64,000 bases of DNA from Sporosarcina sp. Te-1 (GTDB lineage Bacteria > Bacillota > Bacilli > Bacillales_A > Planococcaceae), in assembly GCF_017498505.1 (NCBI RefSeq), contig NZ_CP071798.1, positions 434,001 to 498,000 on the forward strand, in the 5' to 3' direction. The position numbers were made by a program, and so were the translations under genes. The notes under the pieces are model-generated. The model was not told the origin of the DNA and did no database searches. It saw only the letters and a list, made by a program, of their open reading frames with translations. Below, piece by piece: positions 54,568 through 64,000 of the stretch (position 1 is the stretch's first letter; each line of letters opens with the position of its first letter).

Positions 54568-55086
54568 ATGTTAAAAATTCAAGAAATTCGTGAAATAATT
54601 AAATTGATTGATCAATCATCTATTGAAAAATTTACATTTGAATCTGAAGGTACGAAAATTAAACTTGAAAAAGCTGGCATCCAACAAGTCGTCCAAGCAC
54701 CGCAAGCGCCGATAACTGAGCAAGCGCCTTTGCAGCAGCCAGTAGCGGAACAGTCGAAAGAAGTACCAGCAGCCGCAACACAAGTGGAAAACAAAGAACA
54801 ACAACCAGCAGCCGCCCCGATTGAACAAGTTCAAGAGGATGCCTCGCTGCACAAGATCACTTCCCCGATGGTCGGAACATTCTACAAAGCTGCCTCGCCG
54901 GATGCAGATCCATATGTCCAAAAAGGCGATAAAGTAAAATCGGAATCGGTTGTTTGCATCGTCGAGGCGATGAAACTGTTCAACGAAATCGAAGCCGAAG
55001 TTTCCGGAGAAATCGTGGAGGTTCTTGTGGAAGATGGGCAGCTCGTCGAATACGGACAACCTCTCTTCCTCGTCAAAGAGAATTGA
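54568..55086 (+). CDS. accB: Biotin carboxyl carrier protein of acetyl-CoA carboxylase
   Basis: Carries biotin between the carboxylase and transferase parts of ACC for fatty acid synthesis. The 172 aa product has the N-terminal [14 protein letters not shown] segment, an A/P/Q/E-rich flexible linker (about 42-88) and a C-terminal lipoyl/biotinyl domain with K136 in VEAMKLF. The ATG follows AGGAGAATCGAGTC. accC follows after 13 bases. Confidence 0.95.
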   Translation: MLKIQEIREIIKLIDQSSIEKFTFESEGTKIKLEKAGIQQVVQAPQAPITEQAPLQQPVAEQSKEVPAAATQVENKEQQPAAAPIEQVQEDASLHKITSPMVGTFYKAASPDADPYVQKGDKVKSESVVCIVEAMKLFNEIEAEVSGEIVEVLVEDGQLVEYGQPLFLVKEN

Positions 55087-55099
55087 GGAGGGGTTTGAA

Positions 55100-56443
55100 A
55101 TGAAAAAGGTACTTATAGCAAATCGTGGTGAAATTGCAGTTCGGATCATCCGGGCATGCAGGGAATTAGATATTAAAACAGTGGCCGTCTATTCGGAAGC
55201 AGATCAGGAAGCTCTTCATGTGGAGCTTGCGGACGAAGCTTATTGCATCGGGCCGAAGCTATCCAAGGACAGCTACTTGAACTTTTCCAATATCATTAGT
55301 GTTGCAAAATTGACGGGTTGTGACGGTATTCATCCGGGTTACGGCTTCTTGGCGGAAAATGCCAGCTTCGCGGAACTATGCGAAGAAGTTAATATCGAAT
55401 TTATCGGACCGACAGCCGATGCGATCTCAAAAATGGGGACGAAGGACGTGGCGCGGGAAACGATGCGCCAAGCGGGTGTTCCAATTGTTCCGGGATCCGA
55501 TGGGATTGTTGCCGATGAAGTAGAAGGTCTTGAAGTCGCGAAGCAGATCGGTTTCCCGGTCATCATCAAAGCGACTGCAGGCGGCGGAGGTAAGGGAATC
55601 CGCGTAGCAAGAAACGAAGAGGAACTCGTCAAAGGGATCAAGATTACCCAAAAAGAGGCGGCTGCCGCGTTTGGCAATCCAGGTGTCTATTTAGAGAAAT
55701 TCATTGAGGAATTTCGTCATGTCGAGGTACAAGTGCTTGCTGACAAGCATGGCAATACGATTCACTTGGGTGAACGGGATTGCTCCATTCAACGACGCAT
55801 GCAGAAACTTGTCGAGGAGGCGCCGTCGCCTGCTCTAACCCCTGAATTGCGCAAGGAGATGGGGGAAGCTGCGGTTAAAGCGGCGGAAGCCGTCAATTAC
55901 CGTGGAGCCGGGACAGTTGAATTCATTTTTGATCATATTAATAAGAAGTTCTACTTTATGGAAATGAACACCAGGATTCAGGTAGAGCATCCGGTCACTG
56001 AAATGATTACCGGCATCGACCTCATCAAACAGCAATTGCACGTTGCTGCAGGTGAAAAGCTGCCATACAAGCAAGAAGATATCCAAATTAACGGATGGGC
56101 TATCGAATGCCGGATCAACGCGGAGAATCCTGCAAAAAACTTCATGCCATCGCCTGGGAAAGTAACCATGTACATGGCTCCTGGCGGCTATGGTGTCCGG
56201 GTGGACAGTGCCATGTATCCAGGGTATTCGATTCCTCCGTATTATGATTCCATGGTGGCCAAATTGATTGTCCATGGTGATACTCGTGAAGAAGCCGTCG
56301 CGCGAATGAAACGGGCTCTCGGGGAATTCATTATCGAAGGTGTGAATACGACAATTCCCTTCCATTTGAATTTGATGGATCATGAAGTCTTCAAGTCAGG
56401 CGATTTCGATACAAAGTTTCTTGAGAAGTATGATGTGATGTAA
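55100..56443 (+). CDS. accC: Biotin carboxylase subunit of acetyl-CoA carboxylase
   Basis: ATP-grasp enzyme carboxylating AccB-bound biotin. The 447 aa product begins [18 protein letters not shown] and contains the ATP loop [36 protein letters not shown] and [14 protein letters not shown] with the catalytic arginine. The ATG at 55100 follows GAGGAGGGGTTTGAA. Confidence 0.96.
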   Translation: MKKVLIANRGEIAVRIIRACRELDIKTVAVYSEADQEALHVELADEAYCIGPKLSKDSYLNFSNIISVAKLTGCDGIHPGYGFLAENASFAELCEEVNIEFIGPTADAISKMGTKDVARETMRQAGVPIVPGSDGIVADEVEGLEVAKQIGFPVIIKATAGGGGKGIRVARNEEELVKGIKITQKEAAAAFGNPGVYLEKFIEEFRHVEVQVLADKHGNTIHLGERDCSIQRRMQKLVEEAPSPALTPELRKEMGEAAVKAAEAVNYRGAGTVEFIFDHINKKFYFMEMNTRIQVEHPVTEMITGIDLIKQQLHVAAGEKLPYKQEDIQINGWAIECRINAENPAKNFMPSPGKVTMYMAPGGYGVRVDSAMYPGYSIPPYYDSMVAKLIVHGDTREEAVARMKRALGEFIIEGVNTTIPFHLNLMDHEVFKSGDFDTKFLEKYDVM

Positions 56444-56446
56444 GGA

Positions 56447-56474
56447 AGGCATGCCGATAGGTCGGCAGCCTTTG
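56447..56474 (+). terminator. Hairpin between accC and yqhY
   Basis: AGGC-A-TGCCGA pairs with TCGGCAGCCT (one bulge) and is followed only by TTTG; a weak terminator or processing site. Confidence 0.35.
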
Positions 56475-56505
56475 CATAGCATGATATCTGAGGAGGAGAT
56501 TTGGT

Positions 56506-56907
56506 ATGGCTGAAAAGACAAACCCATCATTTGTCGGTAAAGATCCGGCCGGCAATGCGGCACTTGGTCGCGTGCAGCTGGCTCCTGAAGTGTTGGAAGT
56601 CATCGTCGGCATCGCGACAAATGAAGTGGATGGAGTAGCAAAAACTAAAGGCAACTTTGCAACAGGCGTCGCTGAAAAGTTCGGCAAGGTGATACACGGC
56701 AAAGGTGTCAAAACGGATTGGTCTGACGAGGAACTGAAGATTGATATTTATTGTGTAGTCGAATACGGTCATTCCATACCGGAAGTCGCTACCAACATTC
56801 AAAAACAAGTTCGTCATGCTATTTACCATATGACTTCGCTCGAAACGAAAGAAGTGAATGTCCACATTACCGGCATCGACTTCGACGTGGCATCGGACAA
56901 TAAGTAG
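56506..56907 (+). CDS. yqhY: Asp23/Gls24 family protein YqhY
   Basis: A 133 aa acidic cytoplasmic protein. LAPEVLEVIVGIATNEVDGV, VVEYGHSIPEVATNIQKQV and VNVHITGIDF are DUF322 hallmarks. B. subtilis YqhY lies downstream of accBC and is linked to control of acetyl-CoA carboxylase, so a role in lipid balance is likely. The ATG follows GAGGAGGAGATTTGGT. Confidence 0.9.
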   Translation: MAEKTNPSFVGKDPAGNAALGRVQLAPEVLEVIVGIATNEVDGVAKTKGNFATGVAEKFGKVIHGKGVKTDWSDEELKIDIYCVVEYGHSIPEVATNIQKQVRHAIYHMTSLETKEVNVHITGIDFDVASDNK

Positions 56908-56982
56908 TGCATATCAGGTGAAAGAATTCACTCATCCTATCCATGAATGCGCTTCGAACAGTTCAATGGAAATCCGGGCAGA

Positions 56983-57014
56983 GAAAAGCATCGTCTTCGG
57001 ATGATGCTTTTCAA
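56983..57014 (+). terminator. Terminator after yqhY
   Basis: AAAAGCATC-G-TC/GA-T-GATGCTTTT around a TTCG loop. The T run is short, but the stem is very stable. Confidence 0.8.
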
Positions 57015-57091
57015 CTTGTTATGCTATATAAATACAAGCGAGATATGCTATGATTAAGCCCGAGATATACAGTAGTGGAGGAGAAAACCGA

Positions 57092-57475
57092 ATGAAACGA
57101 CGAGAAGCCAGGGAAAAGGCGGTACAAACGCTTTTTCAATTGGATAATACCGAAATGACCGCGGATGAGGCGATTGCTTATGTAGTAGAAGGGCGGATCG
57201 ATCCATTTTACGAAAAGCTCGTACGTGGCACAGTGGATCATTTGTCGGAAATCGATGAGCAATTGATCAGCAAACTGGAAAAATGGTCACTGGACCGTTT
57301 GCCAAAGATTGAAAGGACCATATTGCGACTGGCAGCTTTTGAACTGCTTTATGGCGAGGACGTACCACATAGAGTCGTCTTAAACGAGGCGATCGAGCTT
57401 TGTAAACTGTACGGAGATGAAAAATCGGGACGATTTGTAAACGGTGTTCTTTCGAAATTCGAAGAACAAGAATAA
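57092..57475 (+). CDS. nusB: Transcription antitermination factor NusB
   Basis: RNA-binding partner of NusE/S10 in rRNA antitermination. The 127 aa all-helical product starts KRREAREKAVQTLFQLD and contains LPKIERTILRLAAFELLY and the closing RFVNGVLSKF. The ATG at 57092 follows GGAGGAGAAAACCGA. Confidence 0.94.
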   Translation: MKRREAREKAVQTLFQLDNTEMTADEAIAYVVEGRIDPFYEKLVRGTVDHLSEIDEQLISKLEKWSLDRLPKIERTILRLAAFELLYGEDVPHRVVLNEAIELCKLYGDEKSGRFVNGVLSKFEEQE

Positions 57476-57496
57476 TATTGTCTGGAGGAATCAGTG

Positions 57497-58357
57497 ATGA
57501 CTGGCAAAGTGATTGATGGACGTGTAATCGGCAAGGAAATTAGGGAAGAGGTGAAGCAGAGTGTTGGCAAACTTGTACATAAAGGGTGCCAGCCAGGGCT
57601 TGCCGTCATTTTGGTAGGTGATAATCCCGCCTCGCAAACCTATGTGAAAAATAAAGAAAAGTCGAGCATTGAAGTCGGAATGAAGTCAGTCCTCATCGAA
57701 CTTCCTGATACGATTTCGACGGATGAGCTGCTGGAGAAAGTGGAAGAGTTGAATCAAGACGAATCGATCCATGGCATACTTGTACAATTGCCGTTGCCTA
57801 AGCATATTGATGAAAATTTGATCATCGGGTCGATTACACCTGCCAAGGATGTAGATGGGTTTCATCCGGTCAACGTTGGGAAGATGATGATCGGTCAAGA
57901 GACATTCCTGCCCTGCACTCCTCATGGAATCATGGCATTACTGGACCGATCCGGTATTGACCTGGAAGGGAAGCATGCGGTGGTCATCGGACGAAGTAAT
58001 ATTGTCGGGAAACCGATGGGACAACTGTTGTTGCAGAGAAATGCGACCGTTACGTATTGCCATTCAAGAACAAAAGACTTGTCGAGCTTCACGAAGCAAG
58101 CCGATATTTTAGTTGTGGCAATTGGAATTCCGAAATTCATTACCAAGGAGCATGTCAAAAAAGGTGCGGTTGTTATTGATGTAGGCATGAACCGGGATGA
58201 AAACGGCAAGCTTTGTGGAGATGTCGATTACGAAGACGTGAAGAATGTCGTATCCTCCATTACACCTGTCCCAGGAGGAGTCGGTCCTATGACAATCACC
58301 ATGCTTTTGAAAAATACATTGCAAAGCGCAGAAAAAGCTTGCAGCAAAAAATCCTAA
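57497..58357 (+). CDS. folD: Methylenetetrahydrofolate dehydrogenase / cyclohydrolase
   Basis: Bifunctional C1-folate enzyme, 286 aa, interconverting methylene-, methenyl- and 10-formyl-THF. Motifs: [14 protein letters not shown] (catalytic lysine), [21 protein letters not shown] and the closing [13 protein letters not shown]. The ATG at 57497 is 8 bases after GGAGG. Consumes the methylene-THF made by the glycine cleavage system. Confidence 0.95.
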   Translation: MTGKVIDGRVIGKEIREEVKQSVGKLVHKGCQPGLAVILVGDNPASQTYVKNKEKSSIEVGMKSVLIELPDTISTDELLEKVEELNQDESIHGILVQLPLPKHIDENLIIGSITPAKDVDGFHPVNVGKMMIGQETFLPCTPHGIMALLDRSGIDLEGKHAVVIGRSNIVGKPMGQLLLQRNATVTYCHSRTKDLSSFTKQADILVVAIGIPKFITKEHVKKGAVVIDVGMNRDENGKLCGDVDYEDVKNVVSSITPVPGGVGPMTITMLLKNTLQSAEKACSKKS

Positions 58358-58370
58358 TCCAGTCCAGGCA

Positions 58371-58416
58371 GGCGGAAGGCAGATGCTTTCCGCTCGAACT
58401 ACGCTGGGCGGATTTT
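58371..58416 (+). promoter_or_regulatory. Competing hairpins (attenuator candidate) between folD and xseA
   Basis: GCGGAAGGC (58371-58379) can pair with GCTTTCCGC (58384-58392). Alternatively CCGCTC (58389-58394) pairs with GGGCGG (58405-58410), followed by ATTTTT to form a terminator. Both need CCGC at 58389-58392, so the two are mutually exclusive. Confidence 0.45.
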
Positions 58417-58448
58417 TGTCTATTCTTGTCCGAGAGGTGAAAAATAAT

Positions 58449-59804
58449 ATGACCGGTCATCCATACTTAACCGTGAACGCTCTAACGAAATACATAAAAA
58501 GAAAATTTGACGCCGATCCACATTTGCGTAATGTGTTTGTCAAAGGCGAGCTGTCAAATGTCAAAGTCCATCCGAGCGGTCATATCTATTTCACGCTGAA
58601 AGATGACAAGAGCCGGATCCAATCTGCCATGTTCCGAACGAATGCTTCCCAGTTGAAATTCAAGCCGGAAGAAGGAATGAACGTCCTGTTGACTGGTGAC
58701 GTGAATGTATATGAGGCGAGCGGTCAATACCAACTATATGTTCAGACGATGCAACCGGATGGCATCGGCGCGCTTTATTTGGCTTTTGAACAACTAAAGG
58801 AAAATTTGGGGAAAGAAGGCTTATTTGATCCGCGCTGGAAACAACCGTTGCCCCTCTTGCCAAATAAGGTAGGGGTCGTAACCGCGCAATCAGGCGCTGC
58901 CTTGCGCGATATCTGCTCAACCATTAGCCGTCGCTATCCTCTTGCAGAAATTGTCTTGTTCCCGGCTATCGTCCAAGGTCCCCAAGCAGCCCCGTCCGTT
59001 GTGAAAGCGATTGCCCAAGCAGAATATTTTGGTTCGATTGACGTATTAATCGTCGGACGCGGGGGCGGTTCGATTGAGGATCTATGGGCCTTTAATGAAG
59101 AAATTGTGGCGAGAGCCATCTTTTCATCAAAGATTCCAATCATTAGTGCAGTCGGGCATGAAACAGATACGACGATCGCTGATTTTGTAGCCGACCGTCG
59201 AGCTCCGACACCAACTGCCGCGGCAGAAATGGCTGTGCCTTCCAAAGAAGAGCTGTTCGAGCGGATTCTGGATAGGAAGCGGTCGCTTTACCTTTCGCTA
59301 TCAAATCAAATCAAGCATGAGAGAAGGCGCCTGTCGGTCTGCGATTCTTCTTATCCATTCCAGTATCCGGAGCGCCTCTATCGGCCATTTACCGAGAAAT
59401 TAAGTGTCCTAGAGGATAGGATCTATCGAAGCGGGGCAGATATAACAGCACGACGGAAACTGGAACATCAACGCTTGGACAGGATACTGGCATTTTATTC
59501 ACCGGCCCAGCGAATTAGCGATGAACGGCGGAATATCGACCGGCACACCGAGAGAATGACATTGGCTGCGACCCGCTATATACAGACCCGGCAGGAACGT
59601 TTCACATCATCCATCCGCATGTTAAAAGCGTTGAATCCGCTTCAAGTCATGGAACGGGGTTTCTCTGTCACCTATCAGGAAGGCCAAGTCGTAAAAAAGG
59701 CCTCTGAGATTCATGTGGGGGATCCGGTCCAGATCCGGCTGCAGGACGGTGTGGTAGAGGCTGATGTGAAATCGGTACGACTGAATAACGAGGGGGAGAA
59801 CTAA
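58449..59804 (+). CDS. xseA: Exodeoxyribonuclease VII large subunit
   Basis: Processive single-strand DNA exonuclease subunit, 451 aa. It has an OB-fold N-terminus (TVNALTKYIKRKFDADPHL, FVKGELSNVKVHPSGHIYF), the catalytic core with VGVVTAQSGAALRDI, IVGRGGGSIEDLWAFNEE, SAVGHETDTTIADFVADRR, and a coiled-coil tail. The ATG at 58449 follows AGAGGTGAAAAATAAT. xseB starts at the next base after the stop. Confidence 0.94.
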   Translation: MTGHPYLTVNALTKYIKRKFDADPHLRNVFVKGELSNVKVHPSGHIYFTLKDDKSRIQSAMFRTNASQLKFKPEEGMNVLLTGDVNVYEASGQYQLYVQTMQPDGIGALYLAFEQLKENLGKEGLFDPRWKQPLPLLPNKVGVVTAQSGAALRDICSTISRRYPLAEIVLFPAIVQGPQAAPSVVKAIAQAEYFGSIDVLIVGRGGGSIEDLWAFNEEIVARAIFSSKIPIISAVGHETDTTIADFVADRRAPTPTAAAEMAVPSKEELFERILDRKRSLYLSLSNQIKHERRRLSVCDSSYPFQYPERLYRPFTEKLSVLEDRIYRSGADITARRKLEHQRLDRILAFYSPAQRISDERRNIDRHTERMTLAATRYIQTRQERFTSSIRMLKALNPLQVMERGFSVTYQEGQVVKKASEIHVGDPVQIRLQDGVVEADVKSVRLNNEGEN

Positions 59805-60047
59805 ATGGAAAACGACAATCTTCGTTTTGAGGAAGCGATGCTCAAATTGGAAGAGATCGTCCAACGGTTGGAAACAGGCGATGTGCCTTTGGAGGATGCG
59901 ATCTCCCTATATAAGAAAGGGATGGAGCTGTCGCAATACTGCCATGGTAAATTACAAGACGCTGAAAAACAATTGATTTCGGTCATTGATCAGGAAGGGC
60001 AGCAAAGACCGTTCAATCCGGAAAAAGGGGCCGAAGCAAATGAATGA
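59805..60047 (+). CDS. xseB: Exodeoxyribonuclease VII small subunit
   Basis: An 80 aa helical hairpin subunit that binds the XseA coiled coil. FEEAMLKLEEIVQRLETGD and LEDAISLYKKGMEL are the family signature. The ATG directly follows the xseA stop; the 3' end overlaps ispA by 8 bases. Confidence 0.94.
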   Translation: MENDNLRFEEAMLKLEEIVQRLETGDVPLEDAISLYKKGMELSQYCHGKLQDAEKQLISVIDQEGQQRPFNPEKGAEANE

Positions 60048-60924
60048 CAGACTGAAACGGTTCATTGAAGAAAAAATGCCTATAATCGATAAAGCCATGG
60101 AAGGCATGCTGGAGGAGGCAGGCATCCCTTCTTCATTGAAAGATTCCATGGCCTATTCTATACAAGCGGGAGGCAAGCGCATCCGGCCGATGCTTGTCTT
60201 GGCGACATTGGAAGATTTGCATGCGTCATCAGAAGATGCAGTGGCTGTCGCCTGCGCTGTCGAAATGATCCATACCTATTCACTTATCCATGATGATTTA
60301 CCAAGCATGGACGACGATGACTTCAGACGCGGCAAGCCGACGAACCATAAAGTATACGGTGAAGCCATTGCAGTTCTAGCGGGAGATGCGCTCCAAACAT
60401 TGGCATTCAAGCAGTTATCCACATTGAAAGAGACCCACCCGCTAGATGCACTTCGGATTATAACGCTTTTGGCGGACGCTTCCGGACCTCGTGGCATGGT
60501 CGGCGGACAAGTGCTTGACATTGAAGGAGAACACCGCTCTTTATCTCTTGAACAATTGGAGACGGTCCATTTGCATAAAACCGGCGCTCTGCTTTCCTTC
60601 TGTATTGAAGCGGGTGCCGTTCTAGCAAAGGCCGATGAGGAACAAATTGCCAAACTAAAAGACTATGCAAGGAATATCGGGCTCGCTTTCCAAATAAAAG
60701 ATGATATTCTTGATATCACATCCACAACCGAACAGCTCGGGAAGACTGCCGGCAGTGATGCGGAGAGGGAAAAATCGACATATCCGGCTTTGCTTGGACT
60801 CGAAGGAGCAACAGAACGTTTGCAGGAGCATCATCGATTTGCTCTGGAATCCATCCGGTTCCTGCCAGACGACCAACCGCTACTAGGCCTTTTCGCTGAT
60901 TATATAGTCGACCGTAATGCCTAA
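60040..60924 (+). CDS. ispA: Polyprenyl (farnesyl) diphosphate synthase
   Basis: Chain-elongating prenyltransferase making FPP from IPP and DMAPP. The 294 aa product has the first aspartate-rich motif DDLPSMDDDD (85-94), GGKRIRP at 44-50, and the second motif D221-D-I-L-D225. The residues before the first motif (YSLIHDD) fit a short-chain (C15) product. The ATG at 60040 lies behind AAGGGG, within the end of xseB. Confidence 0.93.
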   Translation: MNDRLKRFIEEKMPIIDKAMEGMLEEAGIPSSLKDSMAYSIQAGGKRIRPMLVLATLEDLHASSEDAVAVACAVEMIHTYSLIHDDLPSMDDDDFRRGKPTNHKVYGEAIAVLAGDALQTLAFKQLSTLKETHPLDALRIITLLADASGPRGMVGGQVLDIEGEHRSLSLEQLETVHLHKTGALLSFCIEAGAVLAKADEEQIAKLKDYARNIGLAFQIKDDILDITSTTEQLGKTAGSDAEREKSTYPALLGLEGATERLQEHHRFALESIRFLPDDQPLLGLFADYIVDRNA

Positions 60925-60968
60925 AGCGGAATAGGATTGAATTTATCTCATCCCTTCGGTCCAATATG

Positions 60969-60996
60969 TTGTATTGGAGACCCTTCTTGGTATAAT
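60969..60996 (+). promoter_or_regulatory. Promoter of dxs-yqxC
   Basis: TTGTAT (60969-60974), a 16-base spacer and a perfect TATAAT (60991-60996), 55 bases before dxs. Confidence 0.6.
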
Positions 60997-61050
60997 GAAG
61001 AAAGCGCTGTTGGAATCGTGGCAATCAATTAATGAAGGTGCGTGATATTG

Positions 61051-62952
61051 ATGGATCTTACTCAGATTAAAAATCCATCTTTCGTTAAAAATCTCAATAA
61101 GGAACAGTTGGCGGAGCTTGCTGCTTCGATCAGAAAATTCCTCATCGAGAATTTGTCTGTAACCGGTGGTCATATCGGACCGAACCTAGGCGTTGTCGAG
61201 TTGACAATTGCGCTTCATAAAATGTTCGATAGTCCGGAAGATAAAATTATATGGGACGTAGGGCATCAGGCATATGTCCACAAAATACTGACGGGCAGAG
61301 CCGGTGATTTCAAAACATTGCGGCAATACAAAGGGCTCAGCGGTTTCCCTAAAATGCTGGAAAGCGAGCACGATGTCTGGGAAACTGGGCATAGCTCGAC
61401 TTCTCTCTCGGCTGCAATGGGTATGGCGGCTGCACGGGATATAAAAAAAGGGAAGAATTTTGTCATCCCGATTATCGGCGATGGCGCTTTGACGGGCGGC
61501 ATGGCTCTTGAAGCGCTGAATCATATCGGTCATACGAAAACAAATATGACCGTCATCTTGAATGACAATGAAATGTCAATCGCCCCAAATGTAGGAGCGC
61601 TCCATGCTGTGCTAGGAAAATTGCGTACAGCCGGCAAGTATAATTCAGTGAAGGACGAATTGGAATATATCCTGAAAAAGATTCCAGCCGTCGGTGGGAA
61701 AGTCGCTTCTGCTGCCGAACGGGTCAAAGATAGCTTGAAATATTTGCTCGTCTCTGGCGTTTTCTTCGAAGAACTGGGCTTTACCTACTTAGGACCGGTC
61801 GACGGGCATGATTTTACGGATCTTGAACGGAATCTGCAGTATGCGAAAAAAATGGAAGGTCCCGTCCTTCTTCATGTCATCACGAAGAAAGGCAAAGGGT
61901 ACCGTCCGGCAGAAGACGATAAGATTGGAACGTGGCATGGGACAGGTCCATATAAGATTGACACCGGAGATTTTGTCAAATCTGTATCAAATGGCCCTGC
62001 TTGGAGCAGCCTTGTTTCGGAAACGGTACGGAAAATTGCCCGCAAAGATGAGCGGGTCGTCGCTATTACCCCGGCTATGCCGGTTGGTTCGAAGCTGGAA
62101 GGGTTTGCCGCAGAATTTCCGGATCGGTTCTTTGATGTGGGAATCGCGGAACAACATGCCGCCACGATGGCAGCGGGTCTTGCAACCCAGGGGATGAAAC
62201 CATTTTTGGCAATCTACTCAACGTTCCTTCAGCGGGCGTACGACCAAATGCTGCACGATATAACAAGACAGAATTTAAATGTGTTCATTGGCATTGACCG
62301 GGCTGGTCTTGTCGGAGCGGATGGCGAAACCCACCAAGGGGTTTTTGATATTGCCTTCTTGCGTCATATGCCAAATTTAGTTCTTATGATGCCGAAGGAT
62401 GAGAACGAAGGGCAGCATATGGTGAAAACCGCATTGGAGTATGACCAAGGACCAATTGCGATGAGATATCCTCGGGGCAACGGCCTCGGTATCCAAATGG
62501 ATGATGAACTCAAGACAATCCCGATCGGCACATGGGAAGTCCTGCGGGTCGGAACGGACGGCACGATACTGACTTTCGGTACGACCATCCCGATGGCCTT
62601 AAATGCAGCCGAGCAATTGGCCGCGAAAGGCATGAATGTGCAAGTGGTAAATGCGCGTTTCATCAAACCGCTTGATACGGCGATGTTGGATTACTTATTT
62701 GCAGCAGGAAAACCGATTATTACCCTCGAGGAAGCTGTATTGGCAGGTGGGTTCGGAAGCGCAGTCATCGAATATGCCCATGACACCATGAAAAATCCGG
62801 CACCAATCAGGAGAATGGGGATTCCAGATCAATTCATCGAACACGGCAATGTGGATAAACTGCTCGAGGAGATCGGTATGACCACTGAAAATCTGGCCCG
62901 GATGATGGAAGAATTCATTCTTGAACAGCAGACGGAAAGGGAAATCGTATGA
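61051..62952 (+). CDS. dxs: 1-deoxy-D-xylulose-5-phosphate synthase
   Basis: TPP-dependent first enzyme of the MEP pathway (pyruvate plus glyceraldehyde-3-phosphate). The 633 aa length equals B. subtilis Dxs. Motifs: [26 protein letters not shown], the TPP site [16 protein letters not shown], and [16 protein letters not shown] in the pyrimidine domain. The ATG at 61051 follows AAGGTG by 10 bases. With ispG, ispH and ispA it gives this window four isoprenoid genes. Confidence 0.96.
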   Translation: MDLTQIKNPSFVKNLNKEQLAELAASIRKFLIENLSVTGGHIGPNLGVVELTIALHKMFDSPEDKIIWDVGHQAYVHKILTGRAGDFKTLRQYKGLSGFPKMLESEHDVWETGHSSTSLSAAMGMAAARDIKKGKNFVIPIIGDGALTGGMALEALNHIGHTKTNMTVILNDNEMSIAPNVGALHAVLGKLRTAGKYNSVKDELEYILKKIPAVGGKVASAAERVKDSLKYLLVSGVFFEELGFTYLGPVDGHDFTDLERNLQYAKKMEGPVLLHVITKKGKGYRPAEDDKIGTWHGTGPYKIDTGDFVKSVSNGPAWSSLVSETVRKIARKDERVVAITPAMPVGSKLEGFAAEFPDRFFDVGIAEQHAATMAAGLATQGMKPFLAIYSTFLQRAYDQMLHDITRQNLNVFIGIDRAGLVGADGETHQGVFDIAFLRHMPNLVLMMPKDENEGQHMVKTALEYDQGPIAMRYPRGNGLGIQMDDELKTIPIGTWEVLRVGTDGTILTFGTTIPMALNAAEQLAAKGMNVQVVNARFIKPLDTAMLDYLFAAGKPIITLEEAVLAGGFGSAVIEYAHDTMKNPAPIRRMGIPDQFIEHGNVDKLLEEIGMTTENLARMMEEFILEQQTEREIV

Positions 62953-63767
62953 CAGGCCAACGGAAAGAACGGGTCGATGTCCTGCTCGTCGAACAAGGAT
63001 TAGCGGAGACCCGGGAAAAAGCGAAGAGATCCATCATGGCGGGTCTTGTCTTTTCAGGTGAGACCCGGATGGACAAGCCTGGAGAAAAAATTGCTGTTGA
63101 CGCTCCCTTGACCGTAAAAGGATCGGCTTTGAAATACGTCAGCCGCGGCGGCTTGAAATTGGAGAAAGCATTAGAGGAGTTCGATGTTTCGGTAGAAGGT
63201 AAAACAGTTTTGGATATCGGTTCTTCGACGGGCGGTTTTACGGATTGTGCGTTGCAAAACGGAGCAAAGCATTGCTATGCCCTCGATGTCGGAACGAATC
63301 AGCTTGCTTGGAAAATACGGCAGGATCCACGGGTGACGGTCATGGAGCGAACCAATTTTAGGCATACAACCCTTGATCAGTTCCAAATGGGCCGTCCTGA
63401 GTTTGCGACAATCGACGTGTCGTTCATTTCCCTAGGGCTGATTTTCCCTCCACTAAAGCAGATCCTCGAGCACAAAGGCGACGTTATCGCGCTTGTTAAG
63501 CCGCAATTTGAAGCGGGGAAAGAAAACGTCGGGAAAAAAGGAATTGTGAAAGATCGGTCCATCCATCTGGATGTATTGAGAAAAGTAGCGGATCTCGCAA
63601 TGGAAGAAGGATTCTCCCTTTACGGAATGTCATATTCCCCGGTAACGGGCGGGGAAGGGAATATTGAATTTCTCTTTCACTTGCGTTCGGAAGAACAACC
63701 GTCAACCCGCTTTGAAGAAGATGACTTCAAGGCGTTGATTGCAACCGCACATGATGAATTGACGTAA
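62949..63767 (+). CDS. yqxC: TlyA-type rRNA (cytidine-2'-O)-methyltransferase YqxC
   Basis: A 272 aa protein with an N-terminal S4 RNA-binding domain (about 5-65, [20 protein letters not shown]) and an FtsJ-like SAM domain ([44 protein letters not shown]). The family includes the TlyA 2'-O-methylase of 16S and 23S rRNA. Overlaps dxs by 4 bases. ahrC follows, as in B. subtilis. Confidence 0.9.
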   Translation: MTGQRKERVDVLLVEQGLAETREKAKRSIMAGLVFSGETRMDKPGEKIAVDAPLTVKGSALKYVSRGGLKLEKALEEFDVSVEGKTVLDIGSSTGGFTDCALQNGAKHCYALDVGTNQLAWKIRQDPRVTVMERTNFRHTTLDQFQMGRPEFATIDVSFISLGLIFPPLKQILEHKGDVIALVKPQFEAGKENVGKKGIVKDRSIHLDVLRKVADLAMEEGFSLYGMSYSPVTGGEGNIEFLFHLRSEEQPSTRFEEDDFKALIATAHDELT

Positions 63768-63788
63768 CGCGCAAACATGCGCGTTTTT
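63767..63788 (+). terminator. Terminator after yqxC
   Basis: ACGCGC (63767-63772) pairs with GCGCGT (63779-63784), followed by TTTT. Confidence 0.8.
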
Positions 63789-63838
63789 CGTCTTACCGAA
63801 TCAAAGCGGTACATACTATGGTTATCGGAGTGATGAGT

Positions 63839-64000
63839 ATGAACAAAGGACAACGGCATATCCGCATACGAGATATAATAATGAATGGCGAAGTAGAAAC
63901 ACAGGATCAGCTAGTTGATAAATTGAAAAGTGCAGGTGTCGATGTGACACAAGCGACCGTTTCGCGTGATATTAAGGAATTACATCTTATTAAAGTGCCT
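63839..64000 (+). CDS. ahrC: Arginine repressor AhrC/ArgR, 5' part (cut by window end)
   Basis: The first 54 codons of the arginine-responsive regulator: winged helix beginning [20 protein letters not shown], with the recognition helix [15 protein letters not shown]. The arginine-binding hexamerisation domain lies beyond the window. The ATG at 63839 follows GGAGTGATGAGT. recN would be expected next. Confidence 0.93.
   Translation, partial: MNKGQRHIRIRDIIMNGEVETQDQLVDKLKSAGVDVTQATVSRDIKELHLIKVP

Overview
The window is a contiguous piece of a Bacillales chromosome (Firmicutes, by eye about 45-47% GC). Gene content and order follow the Bacillus subtilis yqfL-dnaG-sigA ... sodA ... yqgN-yqgX ... 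comG ... gcv ... yqhQ-efp-spoIIIA-acc-nusB-folD-xse-ispA-dxs-yqxC-ahrC backbone. Inversions, gene losses, a class II (B12) ribonucleotide reductase and a reduced spoIIIA cluster point to a Planococcaceae-type organism such as Sporosarcina. The family is an inference; the order Bacillales is secure.

Layout. 1-20 kb: glyQS with a T-box leader (minus strand), ccpN and yqfL, primase and sigma-A, a membrane protein, a catabolite-controlled acyl-CoA dehydrogenase, cytochrome c, trmK and a Nif3-like protein. Then ispH and yqfQ (minus), cshB, nfo, the znuC-znuB-zur zinc operon with a Zur-like box, and yqfW, ispG and a LysM-like protein (minus). 20-32 kb: phosphate cotransporter, DUF456 protein, sodA, a class B PBP, two small coiled-coil proteins, L33, 5-FTHF cyclo-ligase, yqgQ, LTA synthase behind an ECF-sigma promoter, the lipoprotein yqgU, DUF2759, yqgX and DUF2626 genes. 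32-37 kb: the comGA-GG type IV pseudopilus operon with a ComK box, then aroK. 37-46 kb: tandem glycine riboswitch plus gcvT-gcvPA-gcvPB, a rhodanese-like protein, lipM and nrdJ.

46-47.8 kb is the one clearly accessory segment. It is AT-rich and holds a frame-split metallophosphoesterase between 12-bp direct repeats, followed by an eight-unit array of TAYGAGCRGT-type repeats with a 20-21 bp period. 47.8-64 kb returns to the core backbone: yqhQ, yqhR, aroQ, yqhT, efp, a reduced spoIIIA cluster (AC-AD-AE-truncated AF-AG-AH, with no AA or AB and shortened members), accBC, yqhY, nusB, folD, xseAB, ispA, dxs, yqxC and the 5' end of ahrC.

Functionally the window joins isoprenoid synthesis (ispH, ispG, ispA, dxs), replication and repair (dnaG, nfo, xseAB, nrdJ), C1/glycine/folate metabolism (gcv, folD, cyclo-ligase, lipM), envelope assembly (LTA synthase, PBP), zinc homeostasis, competence and remnants or a minimal form of a sporulation channel. 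The least explained parts are the repeat array with the split phosphoesterase, the miniaturised spoIIIA cluster, and three unassigned structured or attenuator-like intergenic RNAs (upstream of dnaG, downstream of rpoD, and between folD and xseA). All statements come from reading the sequence by eye; no database search was run.
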